This document shows, piece by piece, positions 1 through 11,405 of a DNA stretch of 64,000 bases (positions are counted from its first letter, which is position 1; each line of letters begins with the position of its first letter). The DNA comes from Arthonia radiata. Lineage: Eukaryota; Ascomycota; Arthoniomycetes; Arthoniales; Arthoniaceae. Location of the stretch: NCBI GenBank assembly GCA_002989075.1, contig PSQN01000003.1, positions 2,236,340-2,300,339 of the forward strand, read 5' to 3'. A program made the position numbers and the translations under genes. The notes under the pieces were generated by a model, which was not told the origin of the DNA, did no database searches, and saw only the letters and a list, made by a program, of their open reading frames with translations.

Positions 1-2196
1 TTTGGAGTGCCGTTTGGCTTTGGTGGACCTCATGCAGCTTTCATTGCAGTAGGCGAGAAGCACAAGCGGAAGATACCCGGTCGATTAGTTGGTCTATCCA
101 AGGATCGTCGTGGTGAGCCGGCAGTGCGATTAGCACTTCAGACCAGGGAGCAGCATATCCGACGAGAGAAGGCAACGAGCAACATCTGCACAGCTCAAGT
201 ACTTCTCGCCAATATGAGCGCCTTCTACGCTGTCTATCACGGTCCGCAAGGACTGAAGACGATCGCCGCCAAGGTCGTTGCATTGGCTCGACTCATCCAA
301 TCATGTGCCCACGACCTCGGATACAAGACAGGCAGAGACGGGTCAAGCGAAATGGTAAACTTCGACACTCTCGTGATCAACGTCCCGGACGGCAAAGCGC
401 AAGACCTCATCGACCTCGCGGCCTCCCTCAAGCGGATTAATCTCCGCTACCTCTCTAACACCCAAATCAGCCTGACCGTCGACGAAACAATGGAGCTCGA
501 CTCTGCCTCCGACATCGTTGCCATCCTCGGCGAGTTCGCCTCCAAAGACACGCCCGACCCCTTCCAAACCCAACTCCAAAACCACACCACCACCTCAACC
601 TCCATCGCCCTCCCCCAAAACCTAACCCGCACAACCTCCTACCTCACCCACCCCGTCTTCAATACCCACCACTCCGAAACCGAGCTCCTCCGGTACATCC
701 ACCACCTCCAATCCAAAGACCTCTCCCTCGTCCACTCCATGATCCCCCTCGGCTCCTGCACCATGAAACTCAACGCCACCACCGAAATGGCCCCCATCTC
801 CTGGCCCGAATTCGCCTCAATCCACCCCTTCGCGCCCGCCTCCCAAACCGCCGGCTACCGCACCCTCATCTCAGAACTCGAAACCGACCTCGCGCACATC
901 ACCGGCTTTGACCGCGTCTCCCTCCAACCCAACTCCGGCGCCCAGGGCGAATTCACCGCCCTCCGCGTCATCCGCTCCTTCCTTGAAGCCCAACCCGGCA
1001 GCAAGAGGGATATCTGCCTCATCCCCGTCTCCGCGCACGGCACCAACCCCGCCTCCGCCACCATGGCCGGCATGCGCGTCGTCACCGTGAAATGCGACGG
1101 CGCGACCGGGAACCTCGACATGGCGGATCTCCAACAAAAGTGTGAGAAGCACTCCGCAGAGCTCGGCGCAATCATGATCACCTACCCCTCCACCTTCGGC
1201 GTCTTCGAGCCCCATATCAAGCGCGCGGTCGACCTCGTGCACCAACACGGCGGCCAGGTCTTCATGGACGGCGCGAACATGAATGCGCAGATTGGCCTCT
1301 GCTCGCCCGGCGATATCGGCGCCGACGCGTGCCATCTGAATCTGCACAAAACCTTCTGCATCCCTCACGGCGGGGGCGGACCCGGCGTCGGTCCCATCGG
1401 CGTGAAGAGCCACTTAGCAGAGTACCTCCCCAGCCACCCTCTCGTGGCCGTCAACACCTCCTCAAAGGCCGTCGCGCCTGTCTCCGGCGCCCCCTGGGGT
1501 TCCGCAGGCATCCTGCCCATAAGCTGGGCGTACATAAAACTGATGGGATCGCGCGGCTTAAAGGAAGCCACCCAGATAACCCTCTTAAACGCAAACTACC
1601 TCCTCTCCAAACTCAAACCTTACTACAAAATCCTGTACACCAACTCTGCCGGCCGGTGCGCACACGAGTTCATCCTGGACGTGCGGCCGTTCAAAGAGAG
1701 CGCGGGGATCGAAGCGGTGGATATAGCGAAGAGGCTGCAGGACTATGGGTTTCACGCGCCGACTATGAGTTGGCCGGTCGCGAACACTTTGATGGTTGAG
1801 CCGACGGAGAGCGAGAGTAAAGAGGAGCTGGATCGGTTTGTGGAGGCGTTGGTGGGGATTCGGGGGGAGATCAAAGAGGTTGAAGAGGGGAGGGTGGGGA
1901 GGGAGGGGAACGTGTTGAAGATGGCGCCGCATAGTGCGCGGGATTTGATTGAGGGGGATGAAAATGGGGAGTGGAGGAGGGGGTATAGTAGGGAGAAGGC
2001 GGCGTATCCGGTGGGGTGGTTGAAGGGGCGGAAGTTTTGGCCGAGTGTGGGGCGGTTGGATGATGGTGAGTTCTTCTGAGTCTGTGATGTGGGTGAAGGT
2101 GCTAATGAGTGTTTAGCGTATGGGGATACGAATTTGTTTTGCAGCTGTGGGCCGACGGGGGATATGACGGGGCCTGAGGGTGGCGTCTCAACATGA
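1..2196 (+). CDS. GCV2: Glycine dehydrogenase (decarboxylating), P-protein, 3' part
   Basis: This is the pyridoxal-phosphate P-protein of the mitochondrial glycine cleavage complex, which decarboxylates glycine and passes the aminomethyl group to the lipoyl H-protein. The gene enters the window already in frame, so the N-terminal part is missing. About 714 residues are visible, against roughly 1,000 for the family. The PLP-binding stretch LNLHKTFCIPHGGGGPG is clear, with the Schiff-base lysine codon at 1348-1350. Exon 1 ends at 2065 and a 51-base intron (2066-2116, GTGAGT donor, gctaat branch-like site) joins a short last exon. That exon restores the family ending YGDTNLFCSCGP and stops at 2196; reading through the intron would lose it. 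Codon use is strongly C-ending between about 550 and 1500. The family assignment is certain. Confidence 0.96.
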
Positions 2197-3450
2197 GGTA
2201 TTAGCGTGGTTGGACTGGCAGACGGAAGGCGTGCTTGGTTTCTCAACGAATAGCAGGGCGTTCTAGGTTGGAAAGGTGAGACAGGCGATATGCATTCAAC
2301 AGATAGAGGCTTCAGCATTGACTCGGGTAGAGATATTTGACAGCATACTTATATTCAACCGGAAGAGTGCCGCTTTGAACGGGCTCGTTAGGAATCCAAA
2401 AGAGCAATCTACCTATTCCTTATGCTGCTCTTCGAAGCGTTGCAGTTACCGAACATCTCCCTCTACGTACGGGCCTTGCAAGCTCAATCGTCGGACGAGC
2501 ATTGCGAGCACATTAGCCTGCTATGGACATGCTCCGCCTCAGAAGCACCCATTCAACATTTTGTGCTGACCGCCATAGCGAGCGCTATGATGCAAGCCGA
2601 CGGGACGTTTGGCCTTTGCAAGCTGAGCCGTGGAACGAGCCTCGCGACTGCGCTCATAGACCTATCGGAATGCCCTTTATTCGCGTGTGTACCTTCTCCT
2701 TGGTGACATGCCACACAAACGTGCACACTTCAGTGAACATCCGTAGCTTTTAGGACATACTGTTGCAATAACTTTGTGCCTCCTTCACTGCACCATCAAT
2801 ATAGAGACCTCATTTACCGTGCGCGGACTCTCACACTGGCTGCCGCCTGCTGGCAATGCGCTGCGAGAGACGTGTCGTGAGCTGTTCGTTCCCGATGAGA
2901 ACCGGTAAGGGTTTCCGACTCGTGTTTGGTAAGCCTGGTGTGTTTGGCAAGCCTCGTGTTTAGTAAACAGGCTTGATCAGTCTACATCCTCCACACTCTT
3001 TCTTCTGTTGTCTCTAGGCGGCCTTCCAGTCGTTCATATGGAGGCGCTGTCAGAGAGCGCTTATTCTGGAAGCAAAACACACACGCTCGTGTGCTCTCTT
3101 CAAATACGTTGTGCTGACATGTAGCGCTCCGGCCTTCATCAAAGACCAGTGGTGGAGGGCGTATCCAGTGGAGAGTCTCCGAAAGGCGAACCTGTGACAA
3201 TAAGGGGCATGCATTTTCGATTGACGGCGTGGTCTGGACAAACGAGGGTCGTTGTGACTGTCGTGGGTGCCGGAATCGGTCATGCCATTTTTTTGATGGT
3301 CATCTCACAAAATGGCCCAGGGCACTCAACTTTAGATGTCCGAAAACCCACTGGTCTTTCCGTGAGTATGCTCGCCAGTTCCAGACGATCTTTCTTCGCC
3401 TGCCGCAGACATTTCAGGATGCCTTTGTGTTGAGGAACGTGGTACGGCTT
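2197..3450. other. Intergenic stretch without a supported gene
   Basis: No reading frame here has a convincing start, length or recognisable product. It holds an imperfect direct repeat of about 18 bases in 2921-2966 (gtgtttggtaagcct, then gtgtttggcaagcct, then a shorter third copy). There are also two loosely similar segments near 2474 and 2613 sharing ccttgcaagct. Nothing else is seen. Confidence 0.5.
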
Positions 3451-4714
3451 TTAGATTTTATGCGGAGGCGATGCTAGCAGGCGCCTACGAGAGGGGTGTT
3501 GATGTTTGCTGTAAAAGGACCTGGTCTCTGCTGAGAGCGGGGTGTCAGGTTGTCGTTGAGGCAAAACCATCTTAGTCTGAAAGTCAGGATCTGAGTCTGC
3601 TAAGCCTGCGAGGTCATCTATATGGTTATAACATCTGCATTTGGACAAGACCTTGGGGGTAACCACACTGATATTACGCTCCAACGTTGTCTCAAAGGCC
3701 CAGTGCCACCCTTCGCAATCTTCACGGTGTCCCGAACCCGGCCACCACTCTGGGTTCACTACCGAGCTTGCAGCAACACATTTGAGCTCCTCATCCATAA
3801 GATGTTCTACTCGTATGTCAGTTAGGGGAGGGAGCATGCGCGCAAGCTGAGAAGAACCCCAGTCGAGACAAGCTCTGAGGTCCAGTATAGGTGACATCCC
3901 GTGCAAAAAAACCAACATGACTAGAGATAGCGGTCTGTCTTTTGCCAGAAAGCCCAGGCTCAGTACCACTTTAAAGGAATGGAAATCGACTTGCAGATTG
4001 CGTAACTTGCGCAGATATGTAGAAAACCGCCGGTGGCCGGGTTGATCGGAAGTACCAAGTATGCACGAGTGTGGATGCGGTACGCGTTGGTGCACAAAAT
4101 AGCAGAACACGGCCCAAAAAATGTGTAACACCCAATCCTGGAGCTTGATCGGCCAGCTCGGTTGACAGTCCGTACAAGGCTTCTCAGTAAGCTCTTCGAA
4201 GATGGCAATGTCTGTGGTGGCCATGTCCATCACGGCGCGCTTCTCCAACACCGGCGTGGTGGTTGCAACGCCAGTATTGATGGCATCGTCAAAAGATTGA
4301 TTTGAGACCGCGTTACAGGTCGAACTCTTCGAGATATACTGCATCTATGTTAGTAATTTTGCCACGTCCACGCCAGGGGCTGATGAAACGAACTGTTCGG
4401 TCTTGACATTCGGTCCAGATTTGCAGGTTCAGCTGCTGTTCTGCGACCGTGTTCGCAGTCTTAGTGATTGAGTTTCCACGTAGCTGAGCGTAAAGCCCGA
4501 TCAAGGCTACTATCAGCAATACTAGGGCAAATACTAGGTTTGCCCTGTTGTATGAATACAGGTTAGTGCAATTTTTGGCGACGTCTTTCGTCCAGCGTAC
4601 TACATTGTCGATGTTCTTCTGAGCAGTGTACACTACTTGGACTCTTGCAGTAAAGCCCGCAATCTTCACTGTCCACGATCTATGTTGCTCCTCGGGACTT
4701 ATTTGAGCAGTCAT
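3451..4714 (-). CDS. Unknown fungal membrane protein
   Basis: This is a predicted two-exon gene of about 402 residues. Exon 1 is 4714-4394 and exon 2 is 4338-3451. The 55-base intron has a TACTAAC branch site followed by an AG acceptor, with a weaker GTTCGT donor. The start is the first in-frame ATG (4714), because upstream codons of the open frame lack ATG. One clear transmembrane segment lies at residues 59-78 (NLVFALVLLIVALIGLYAQL), preceded by a soluble N-terminus. A second hydrophobic stretch (LQDWVLHIFWAVFCYFV) follows in exon 2, and the C-terminus is basic. The pattern of a membrane helix followed by a Trp/Cys-rich segment resembles uncharacterised fungal membrane proteins, but I cannot name a family. 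It is divergent from the Atg22-like gene. Confidence 0.55.
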
Positions 4715-5050
4715 GGCATTGACTGTTGCTGTCTCCGTAAAGGCTGATGCGCCGAACGCAGCAACGTAGTCTAAACATTTTCTTCCACATTGCAGTGCTC
4801 TACTCCGCAATGCGATTGTGCGTGAGGCGTCCACCAACGCAATGCGACCAACACTGACGAGTCATGACTGACTCGAGGCTCTGCGCTAAGCTTTAGTCTT
4901 AATCCTCCAATGGCGTGCGATTGACATCACAAGCTGCACATTTAACAGCTCCTATTCTATTAGGGGAGGTGGATTTCCATTCTTCTTCTGGGCCGTGTAT
5001 CTCCTTATCTCCCTGTTGTATGGCCTGCGACGAGTATACTAGTCCTTGTA
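4715..5050. promoter_or_regulatory. Divergent intergenic region
   Basis: This 336-base region separates the start codons of the unknown membrane protein (minus) and the Atg22-like permease (plus), so it must hold both promoters. I see no recognisable operator or TATA-like element. Confidence 0.4.
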
Positions 5051-6868
5051 ATGTCAGTACCGGACCCAGGAACGGCTCCCGGAGCCACCAAAGAGCTCCC
5101 GTCAACGGCCAAAACAGTCGCATCCGAGAAGAATGAGCTCAGCAGCGATACGGGGTCGCCCCAGGTCGAAGAAGTCGAGTTTGGTCAGGGTCAGAGTTCG
5201 GATGACAGGTTCCTGACGACGAGACGAGAGATTTGGGCATACTATGGCTACTACATTGGCAACAATGGGCTGAGCTTGTTCAACTTTGCGCCAACGCAGT
5301 CGCAGAATCTCTTAGCGCTGGCCGAAGATCCAGATACTGAGACGCTGCTATTTCTCGGTTCTCAGCGCTCCGTAAACTCGATCGTACTGCTGGCGAATGG
5401 CATCTCGTTCGCAATCCAATGCGCGCTCTTTCTGATCATCGGAAGTTATGCCGACTTTGGCAATTGGCGGCCAAATGTTCTTATTGTAACCAGCTTGGTC
5501 GCGTTTGGCATCGGCTTTGGGTGGCTTGGTGTTGCGGACCCGTCGAAATGGCGTCAAGGCGTTGGCTTATACATAGTAGGCTTGATAGCCTATCAGACGT
5601 GTCTGACCTTTTGGACAGCGGCGTTTCCTGGCCTTGCTAGGAACACGAAGGAAATCCGGGCGAAAGAGGAGCAGCTGTCCCGCGGTGAGATTGATACGGA
5701 CGAGTACCACTTTGAAGAGAGCGTGATGCGGAGTCGACTGAGCAACATCTCGTTCTACGTCCAAAGTTGCGCCGAGCTGATCATACTCGCGATCATTGTC
5801 GGTATCATGTTCAGTCTGCATGTCAATGACAGTGACGAGCAGAACACTTGGGGACTGAGTGTTCTCATCGCATTCGCTACTGGTGTCTGGTTGCTCGTGG
5901 CTCTCCCGTGGTTCATCCTGGAAAAGCGACGACCAGGCATCCAACCTAGAATGAACATCGTATTGGCTGGTGTAGCGCAGCTGGGGCTTGCCTTGACCAA
6001 GATCTGGAGGCTGAAGCAGAGTTTGTTCTATTTGATCGGTGCGGAAGGTACCCTCCAGCGCGCGAAGGGCACGAAAGCTAATGTCATCAGGGTATTTCTT
6101 GCTCGGTGATTCTTTGAACACCACGGTCACCGTCGTGTCGACATTGCAGAAGTTAGTGCTTCATCACTGATCGGTACTGTGCGATTACTGACTCGTCATG
6201 TTTCTAGCAATGCCGTCGAGTACTCGACATTGTCTCTTACATATCTTTTGCTGGTGGGCATTGCAGCACAAGCCGTTGGCATCGGTTCATTTTGGTGGAT
6301 CCAGAAGCGCTTCCGCCTCAGTGTGAAGACCATGTTCAATGCCATCGCGCTTGCCATCGTGATCCTTGACGGTTGGGGCATGGTTGGGATCTGGCAGCAG
6401 AAATTTGGTAGGAGTCTGATGAAGATAGACTGGTCGAGGACGTGCAAGCTGATAGGCGCTCGCAGGTTTCCACAAAGTCTGGGAGTTCTGGCTTTACCAA
6501 GTGTTTTACGGCTTGTTTGTCTGTCCATGGTATTCGTACAGCCAGATTATGATCTCTGAGGGTAAGCTCAGCTGCAACGTCGATTCCGCGTCTTGCTCAC
6601 ACTTGACGTAGTCATACCCAAGGGACACGAGTTCCTCTTTTTCAGCTTGTTCAGCATCGTCGGGAAGACCAGTAGCTTCATCGGCCCAATCGTTTCTAGC
6701 GCAATCATTGACGCCAGTCCGAACAACAATGAATCAGCGCCATTTTACTTCCTGTTCGGACTGTCCCTGGCATCATTCTTGTTCCTGTTGGTGTTCGTCG
6801 ATGTGAGAAAGAGTAAGGCGGAGCAGGAGCTCTTCCTGAAGGAAGAGGCTGCCAAGGTGGTGGCTTGA
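5051..6868 (+). CDS. Atg22-like vacuolar permease (MFS fold)
   Basis: This five-exon gene encodes about 533 residues: exons 5051-6038, 6091-6151, 6208-6407, 6466-6561 and 6612-6868. Every junction keeps frame and restores family sequence, for example FHKVWEFWLYQVFYGLFV across intron 3. Family signatures are YYIGNNGLSLFNFAPTQ near the N-terminus and PKGHEFLFFSLFSIVGKTSS near the C-terminus. About 10-12 hydrophobic segments are spread along the protein. Atg22 proteins sit in the vacuolar membrane and export amino acids released by autophagic degradation. Filamentous fungi carry several paralogs, so whether this is the true ATG22 or a paralog cannot be settled here. The 3' end meets the RNase H2B gene tail to tail with 32 bases between stop codons. 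Confidence 0.9.
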
Positions 6869-6900
6869 ATCTGAATGCAACAGATGGTAGCGTCGTATCT

Positions 6901-8175
6901 TCAGCCAGCTGGAGAAGCGGTCTTCTTGGTGAAGAAGGAGCTCATCTTTTTCATGCCGCTCGTGTTCACCTTTTTGAGGTCTTTTGTTGCCCGAGACTGC
7001 TGCTTGCGATTCCTTTCCTCTTCTTCCTTCTTGCGCTTCTTCTCGTTTCTGGCTTCCTGCGCTTCATCATCATCCTCAGCTGCGCGTTTTCTGCTAACGT
7101 TATCAGATATCGATCGCAGTGCTTGCGCTTCTGTCTTCAGCTTCTCAACTCGCTGCAAGTAATACTTCATCTTCTTGAAGTCGACTAGTTCGCAGGCGTC
7201 AGATGACGAGATACTTTCGAAGTAGGTTTTGAGCTCAAAGGGGACGTAGGAAGATAGAATGAAGTCCAGAGCGGTGCGAAGTCGCAGCTGCTCGACGACC
7301 TCATCGCTTGGCTCCAATGATGATTCCTCGGAGTCTCCTGGCATATGTTGTGTGTCTTCGGGTGCAGTGTTGCTTTCTGTATCGTTTAAGCTCTGCGACT
7401 CAACGCTCAATTCATTTGCTTTCTTCATGATGGCGATCGCAGCAGGAATCTCCAGCTGCTTTTGAATGTGCTTCTCCAAGGACGGGGGCCACGCATTTGC
7501 AACGACTGCCTGGGCCTTTGCAACCAGATGCGTGAGTAGCAACATAGAGTTAGGCCGGTATACTGTATCGTCCAGAGCGTCAACGCAGTCGCATACGTCT
7601 TCTAGTTGCTCTTCAAGCAGCCGCCGCACAGAAGGGTAGCGAAGAAGCGTTTGCATATGCTTCGAAGTGACCGACAGATCGTCGAACAAGTCCTCTTTTA
7701 CGCGTGCCATGTGTGGTCGCCCCTGTTTATTGAGCAGTCCAGGCTTGAACAAGGGTATCAGGAGCACTTTTGGATCTAGTGGTGTAGCAACTAGTATTTG
7801 AGCATCTTGCGTGACGTATCCGTTGCCGAGCGCTGATTGCGAGGTCTCCTGTGTATCGCTGCGGTCGCTGCCATTGAGACTATCTCCTGCTTGTTTGGGC
7901 ACAAGCAAGCAACTCTGTGGCTTCGAGCTCTTGGTGCCGATGTGTGTAAATTCGTAGAAGCCTGAGCTGGGGCAATATAGATATCGACTGAGTTTGTTGG
8001 TCGAGGGATTTGCGAGGGACACAATTCTCGCATCTGAAGAGGCGCCTTCGGGCAGTATGAGGGTCTTCAGAGGCTGATCGTCTCGTGGTGGGAGTTGTGG
8101 AGCTGCAGCAGCATTGCTTGTAAGCTGTTCCGATGTTGACGAATTATCTTTGCGTAATCTACTTCGAGGAGCCAT
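6901..8175 (-). CDS. RNH202: Ribonuclease H2 subunit B
   Basis: This single-exon gene of 424 residues encodes the non-catalytic B subunit of RNase H2, which removes ribonucleotides from DNA and cuts RNA:DNA hybrids in the nucleus. The N-terminal triple-barrel region reads FEFTHIGTK-like (seen as FYEFTHIGTKSSKP), followed by the helical region around LLRYPSVRRLLEEQL. A basic C-terminal tail ends with a PIP-box-like motif, MKKMSSFF, which would bind PCNA as in human RNASEH2B. The ATG at 8175 is chosen because codons upstream in this frame have no ATG. It shares a 191-base divergent promoter with MCM10 that contains four MCB-like motifs, so both may peak at G1/S. Confidence 0.9.
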   Translation of the reverse strand: MAPRSRLRKDNSSTSEQLTSNAAAAPQLPPRDDQPLKTLILPEGASSDARIVSLANPSTNKLSRYLYCPSSGFYEFTHIGTKSSKPQSCLLVPKQAGDSLNGSDRSDTQETSQSALGNGYVTQDAQILVATPLDPKVLLIPLFKPGLLNKQGRPHMARVKEDLFDDLSVTSKHMQTLLRYPSVRRLLEEQLEDVCDCVDALDDTVYRPNSMLLLTHLVAKAQAVVANAWPPSLEKHIQKQLEIPAAIAIMKKANELSVESQSLNDTESNTAPEDTQHMPGDSEESSLEPSDEVVEQLRLRTALDFILSSYVPFELKTYFESISSSDACELVDFKKMKYYLQRVEKLKTEAQALRSISDNVSRKRAAEDDDEAQEARNEKKRKKEEEERNRKQQSRATKDLKKVNTSGMKKMSSFFTKKTASPAG

Positions 8176-8253
8176 GAATAAGTTTGATACATGCACACCT
8201 GTCGACACTGTAAAGTTCCGAGTAATTGAATAACTTTAGAGGACCTTTGAGTG

Positions 8254-8290
8254 ACGCGACTTTGACGCGACTGACGCGACTCATACGCGT
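8254..8290. promoter_or_regulatory. Cluster of MCB-type sites between RNH202 and MCM10
   Basis: Within 37 bases there are three ACGCGA motifs (8254-8259, 8265-8270, 8274-8279) and one palindromic ACGCGT (8285-8290). ACGCGT is the MluI cell-cycle box bound by MBF (Mbp1-Swi6) in ascomycetes, and ACGCGA is a common weaker variant. The cluster lies 79 bases upstream of the RNH202 ATG and 77 bases upstream of the MCM10 ATG, and both genes act in DNA replication. Motif presence is direct; function is inferred. Confidence 0.7.
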
Positions 8291-8366
8291 CAACTCCACC
8301 GAGGTGCAGTCTCCGCAGAGTTTACTTTCACGATCATCTCAGGTCGCACGGCATCATACAAGCATC

Positions 8367-10574
8367 ATGATAGTCAGAGAGTCGCCATCTCCAAGGAGTG
8401 AGTTGACGTCGCCTATTTGCGACGAGATCAACGACTAAGGGAGCATAGAACCAACCACCGACGTAGCATGGCCGCCGCGATCTCCTCACGCGGCTCTCGC
8501 AGTCTCGCCATCAGGACGCAAGCGCCTCGAAAAATACTGCCAACACCGACGACAAGCATCGCCTTCTCCTCGACGAAGGAATGCCACCCCAGATGACGAT
8601 ATCCCCGCCGCCGGCAGTGATGACGATGAGGATACCTTGCAATTGCAATTGAAAGCGATCGAGGCGAGGCTGAAGTTGAAGAAGCTGCAGAAACTAAAGA
8701 GCGCGGGAAAGGTTCACCCATCCAACCCAGTTGAGGTGCCCTCGTCACCGCGGCGGCTGCGCATCCAGCAGCCTACTCCGGAGTCGCCCAAGAGAAAGGA
8801 GCTAGGCATTGACAAGGGCTTGACAGCCGATGATGTGTCACTGAAGCATGCACGCGATTATAAGAAGAAAACATCTCGAGGAGCTACGAATGGTCCGGTG
8901 CAGCCTTGCCGAGAGATTTCGAAGGCGAAGAGCTATGCGGAGCGTATGATTACGTCGAGGAACGAGGACAAGGAACGAGAGGATAGACAGCGGCTCACAA
9001 ATGCCGGGCGTAGTCGGACTTTTGGCATACGGCGGCCTGCCGTGTCACAGAAAGAGAACGATGTGGGCATTAAGCCAGCATCGAAACCAGGCGCACCAGC
9101 TGATAGACAACCGCAACGAGCGAAGCACGACCAACAGGATCCATTGCGAGAACGGCTGCAAAGGAAAGAGGCACAAAATGATGATGACCATCTGTCAAGT
9201 GCAGGACTTCGAGCATCAACCTCTGAAGATACAGATCCTTACTCTGGTTTCGCTCTCTCCAAGCGTAATCTCGCTTCTGCAGTCCTTTTTGAAGCTCTCG
9301 AGGATAAAGAACACTATCCTCTTCCTCGACTCCTGAAGGAAGTCCACGCTCCTCATTACGACCCTCCTGACGTCCCGAGCGACTACGTCGTCTACGGAAT
9401 CATATCGTCTAAATCAAAGCCCCACGATCATGCTCCTACCAACCAATCCACCTCGTCAGACCCCGACGCCCAGCCACAGCGCTCGAAATTCATGGTCCTC
9501 CATCTCACTGACCTCGAGTGGGAGCTCGATCTCTTCCTGTTCGGCGCTGGCTTCGAGACTTTCTGGAAGCTGACCATCGGCACAGTGATTGCAGTTCTCA
9601 ACCCTGGGATCATGCCGCCAAAACCGCACGCCAAGGACACAGGTAAGTTCAGTCTCAAGCTCGGAAGTAGCGAGGATACTGTGCTCGAGATTGGGACGTC
9701 ATCGGATCTCGCATTCTGCAAAAGCGTAAAAGGTGACAGTCAACTATGCGGTCAGTGGGTCGACGGGCGGAAGACGGAGTACTGCGAGTTCCACGTTGGT
9801 CTGCGGGTCGCACGCAGCAAGTCTTCGCGAATGGAGATCAACACAATGGGCTCACTTGGGCTGTTCTCGAAGCCGAACGATCGCAAACGAGGGGGCGGTC
9901 GGGGTGGACGTGGTGGCTCAAGTTCCTTTGGTGGCGGTGGGCGAGGTCGCGGCCAGAAACAAGACACTCGCTTGCAAGGACAGTACCGCGACCGCGAGGC
10001 ACGGGAGACAGCGTACAGTGTCCCTGCGGGCCTGCAACGCGGCATCGGCGCCGTGAAAATGCTCGACGCAGAAGACTACGGCCCTGGCGCCGGGTTGAGT
10101 GCCGCTGAGCGCGGCCAGAAGCGTCGTGCGGCCCAAGAGAAGGAACGCGACCTCGCTCGAGCGCTGGGAGACCAAGGCAATGGCATCGGCGTCGAATACC
10201 TGCGCTCTGCGCACCAGGATCCCGAGGAGCGTGCGAAAGGCGGATCAAGCCAGCAACGCTCGCGAAGAGACGAAGAAAGCAAAGACGCCTCTTCCTTCGG
10301 TCTCGTGCGGAGCAGCGCTGATGCTATCAATCTTGATCCCGTGAATGGCCGTCGAAGCAACAAAGAGGCCGTGGGCTGGAGCAAGGCCTTTAAGCGTGGC
10401 TTGAGCCCGTCTTCTAACGCGAGGAGTCCAAGTCCGAAGAAAGCGCGCTTCGTGATCGATGGCAAGGGTGTGCGGACGCCTGGCGCTGATAGCTCTCATG
10501 AGGATAAGGTCCGGAGGTCTGGTGGTTTCAAGGGTCAGATGCTTGATGAAGATGACGACCTCGAACTCGTATGA
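8367..10574 (+). CDS. MCM10: Replication initiation factor Mcm10
   Basis: This two-exon gene (8367-8397 and 8467-10574) encodes about 712 residues. Mcm10 binds the CMG helicase and polymerase alpha and is needed to start and sustain replication forks. The ten-codon first exon gives MIVRESPSPR and joins WPPRSPHAAL, an N-terminus natural for fungal Mcm10; the main open frame alone has no usable ATG. The OB-fold lies around YVVYGIISSKS to FWKLTIGTVIAVLNPGIMPP. It is followed by the CCCH zinc finger (CKSVKGDSQLCGQWVDGRK, then YCEFH, about 9717-9795). A Gly/Arg-rich linker (RGGGRGGRGGSSSFGGGGRG) and a long basic C-terminus follow. The C-terminal part differs from yeast Mcm10 mainly in length. Confidence 0.94.
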
Positions 10575-10692
10575 CCGAGCGGTTGGGTATTCTGTACGCT
10601 GTACATTGGGTATCTTTCATGATCATGATGTCTCATCATTTGCCCATTCGTAACACATTCGCTTCTCTGTTTTCAACCTCTTCATGCGCCCA

Positions 10693-11325
10693 TCATCCAG
10701 TGCCCCTCCCCCTCGGCGCCGACGCACCCCTCCCCCTCACACGCCCATATTGCATAACCCTCGCCCTCCCACCTGACCCTGCACTAGCAGCGCTCGCACT
10801 CCTCTGCAGTCCACCACCCATCACACCGACACCTGCACTTGTAACCCGACTCCCAACCCTCGCATGCCCCCGTCCCCTGCCCCTCCCCCTCTCACCCCTA
10901 CTCGCCTCCTCCTCCCTCCGCCTCCTCTCCTCCTCCGCTTTCCTCTCCGCCTCCTCCCGCCTCCTACTCTCCTCCTGCTCCCTCCGCTGCTTCTGAACCT
11001 TCAAAGCCTGGATCTCTGCGTCCGCCTCCGCCACATCTGCGCTCGCGCCGCTCCAGGCTGGGTTCAGGATTAGGCGTTGTGTGTGCTCGGTGCGCGAGAG
11101 GATGCGTGTGTACGTGTCGAGGAGGGCGTGCGCGTGCGAAGTTGTTGTGCTGACGGCGGCGAGGTTTGTAGTTGCTGTGTCGAGGGACGAGAGGACGGAT
11201 TCGAGGGTCGCGTTGATGTGGGTTAGGGTTTTATGTTCGGTTTGGAGGGCGGTGGTGTGGGGGTCGGTGGTGCTGGTGTTTGTGGATTTAGTTGGCGAAG
11301 TGGAGGCGTTGTGGGAGTTGTCCAT
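10693..11325 (-). CDS. DUO1: DASH complex subunit Duo1
   Basis: This is a single-exon gene of 210 residues. Duo1 is a subunit of the fungal DASH/Dam1 ring that couples kinetochores to spindle microtubules. The conserved core NATLESVLSSLDTATTNL, then HALLDTYTRILSRTEH and LILNPAWSGAS, is the Duo1 family signature and occupies about residues 38-97. A charged coiled coil follows (EEAERKAEEERRRREEEASR). The C-terminal third is low-complexity Gly/Arg-rich sequence, which gives this locus its skewed base composition. It lies tail to tail with MCM10. Two ACGCGT boxes sit 61-80 bases upstream of the ATG. Confidence 0.92.
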   Translation of the reverse strand: MDNSHNASTSPTKSTNTSTTDPHTTALQTEHKTLTHINATLESVLSSLDTATTNLAAVSTTTSHAHALLDTYTRILSRTEHTQRLILNPAWSGASADVAEADAEIQALKVQKQRREQEESRRREEAERKAEEERRRREEEASRGERGRGRGRGHARVGSRVTSAGVGVMGGGLQRSASAASAGSGGRARVMQYGRVRGRGASAPRGRGTG

Positions 11326-11385
11326 TCTGTGGTATCGGGTGGTTTGGTTTTGCGAAAAGAACTGTGGGTTTGGACGAGCTGTTGG

Positions 11386-11405
11386 ACGCGTAAATTGAGA
11401 CGCGT
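11386..11405. promoter_or_regulatory. Pair of MCB boxes upstream of DUO1
   Basis: Two perfect ACGCGT palindromes (11386-11391 and 11400-11405) lie 61 and 75 bases upstream of the DUO1 ATG. This matches an MBF-type G1/S element. The motif is seen directly and regulation is inferred. Confidence 0.6.

Noticed and set aside
871-1413. A 180-codon minus-strand frame and others antisense to GCV2
   Set aside because: They arise from the strong C-ending codon bias of the real gene, lack family resemblance and lie wholly within it.
9752-10248. Several minus-strand frames antisense to the 3' half of MCM10
   Set aside because: They follow the base composition of the MCM10 Gly/Arg-rich region and have no independent features.
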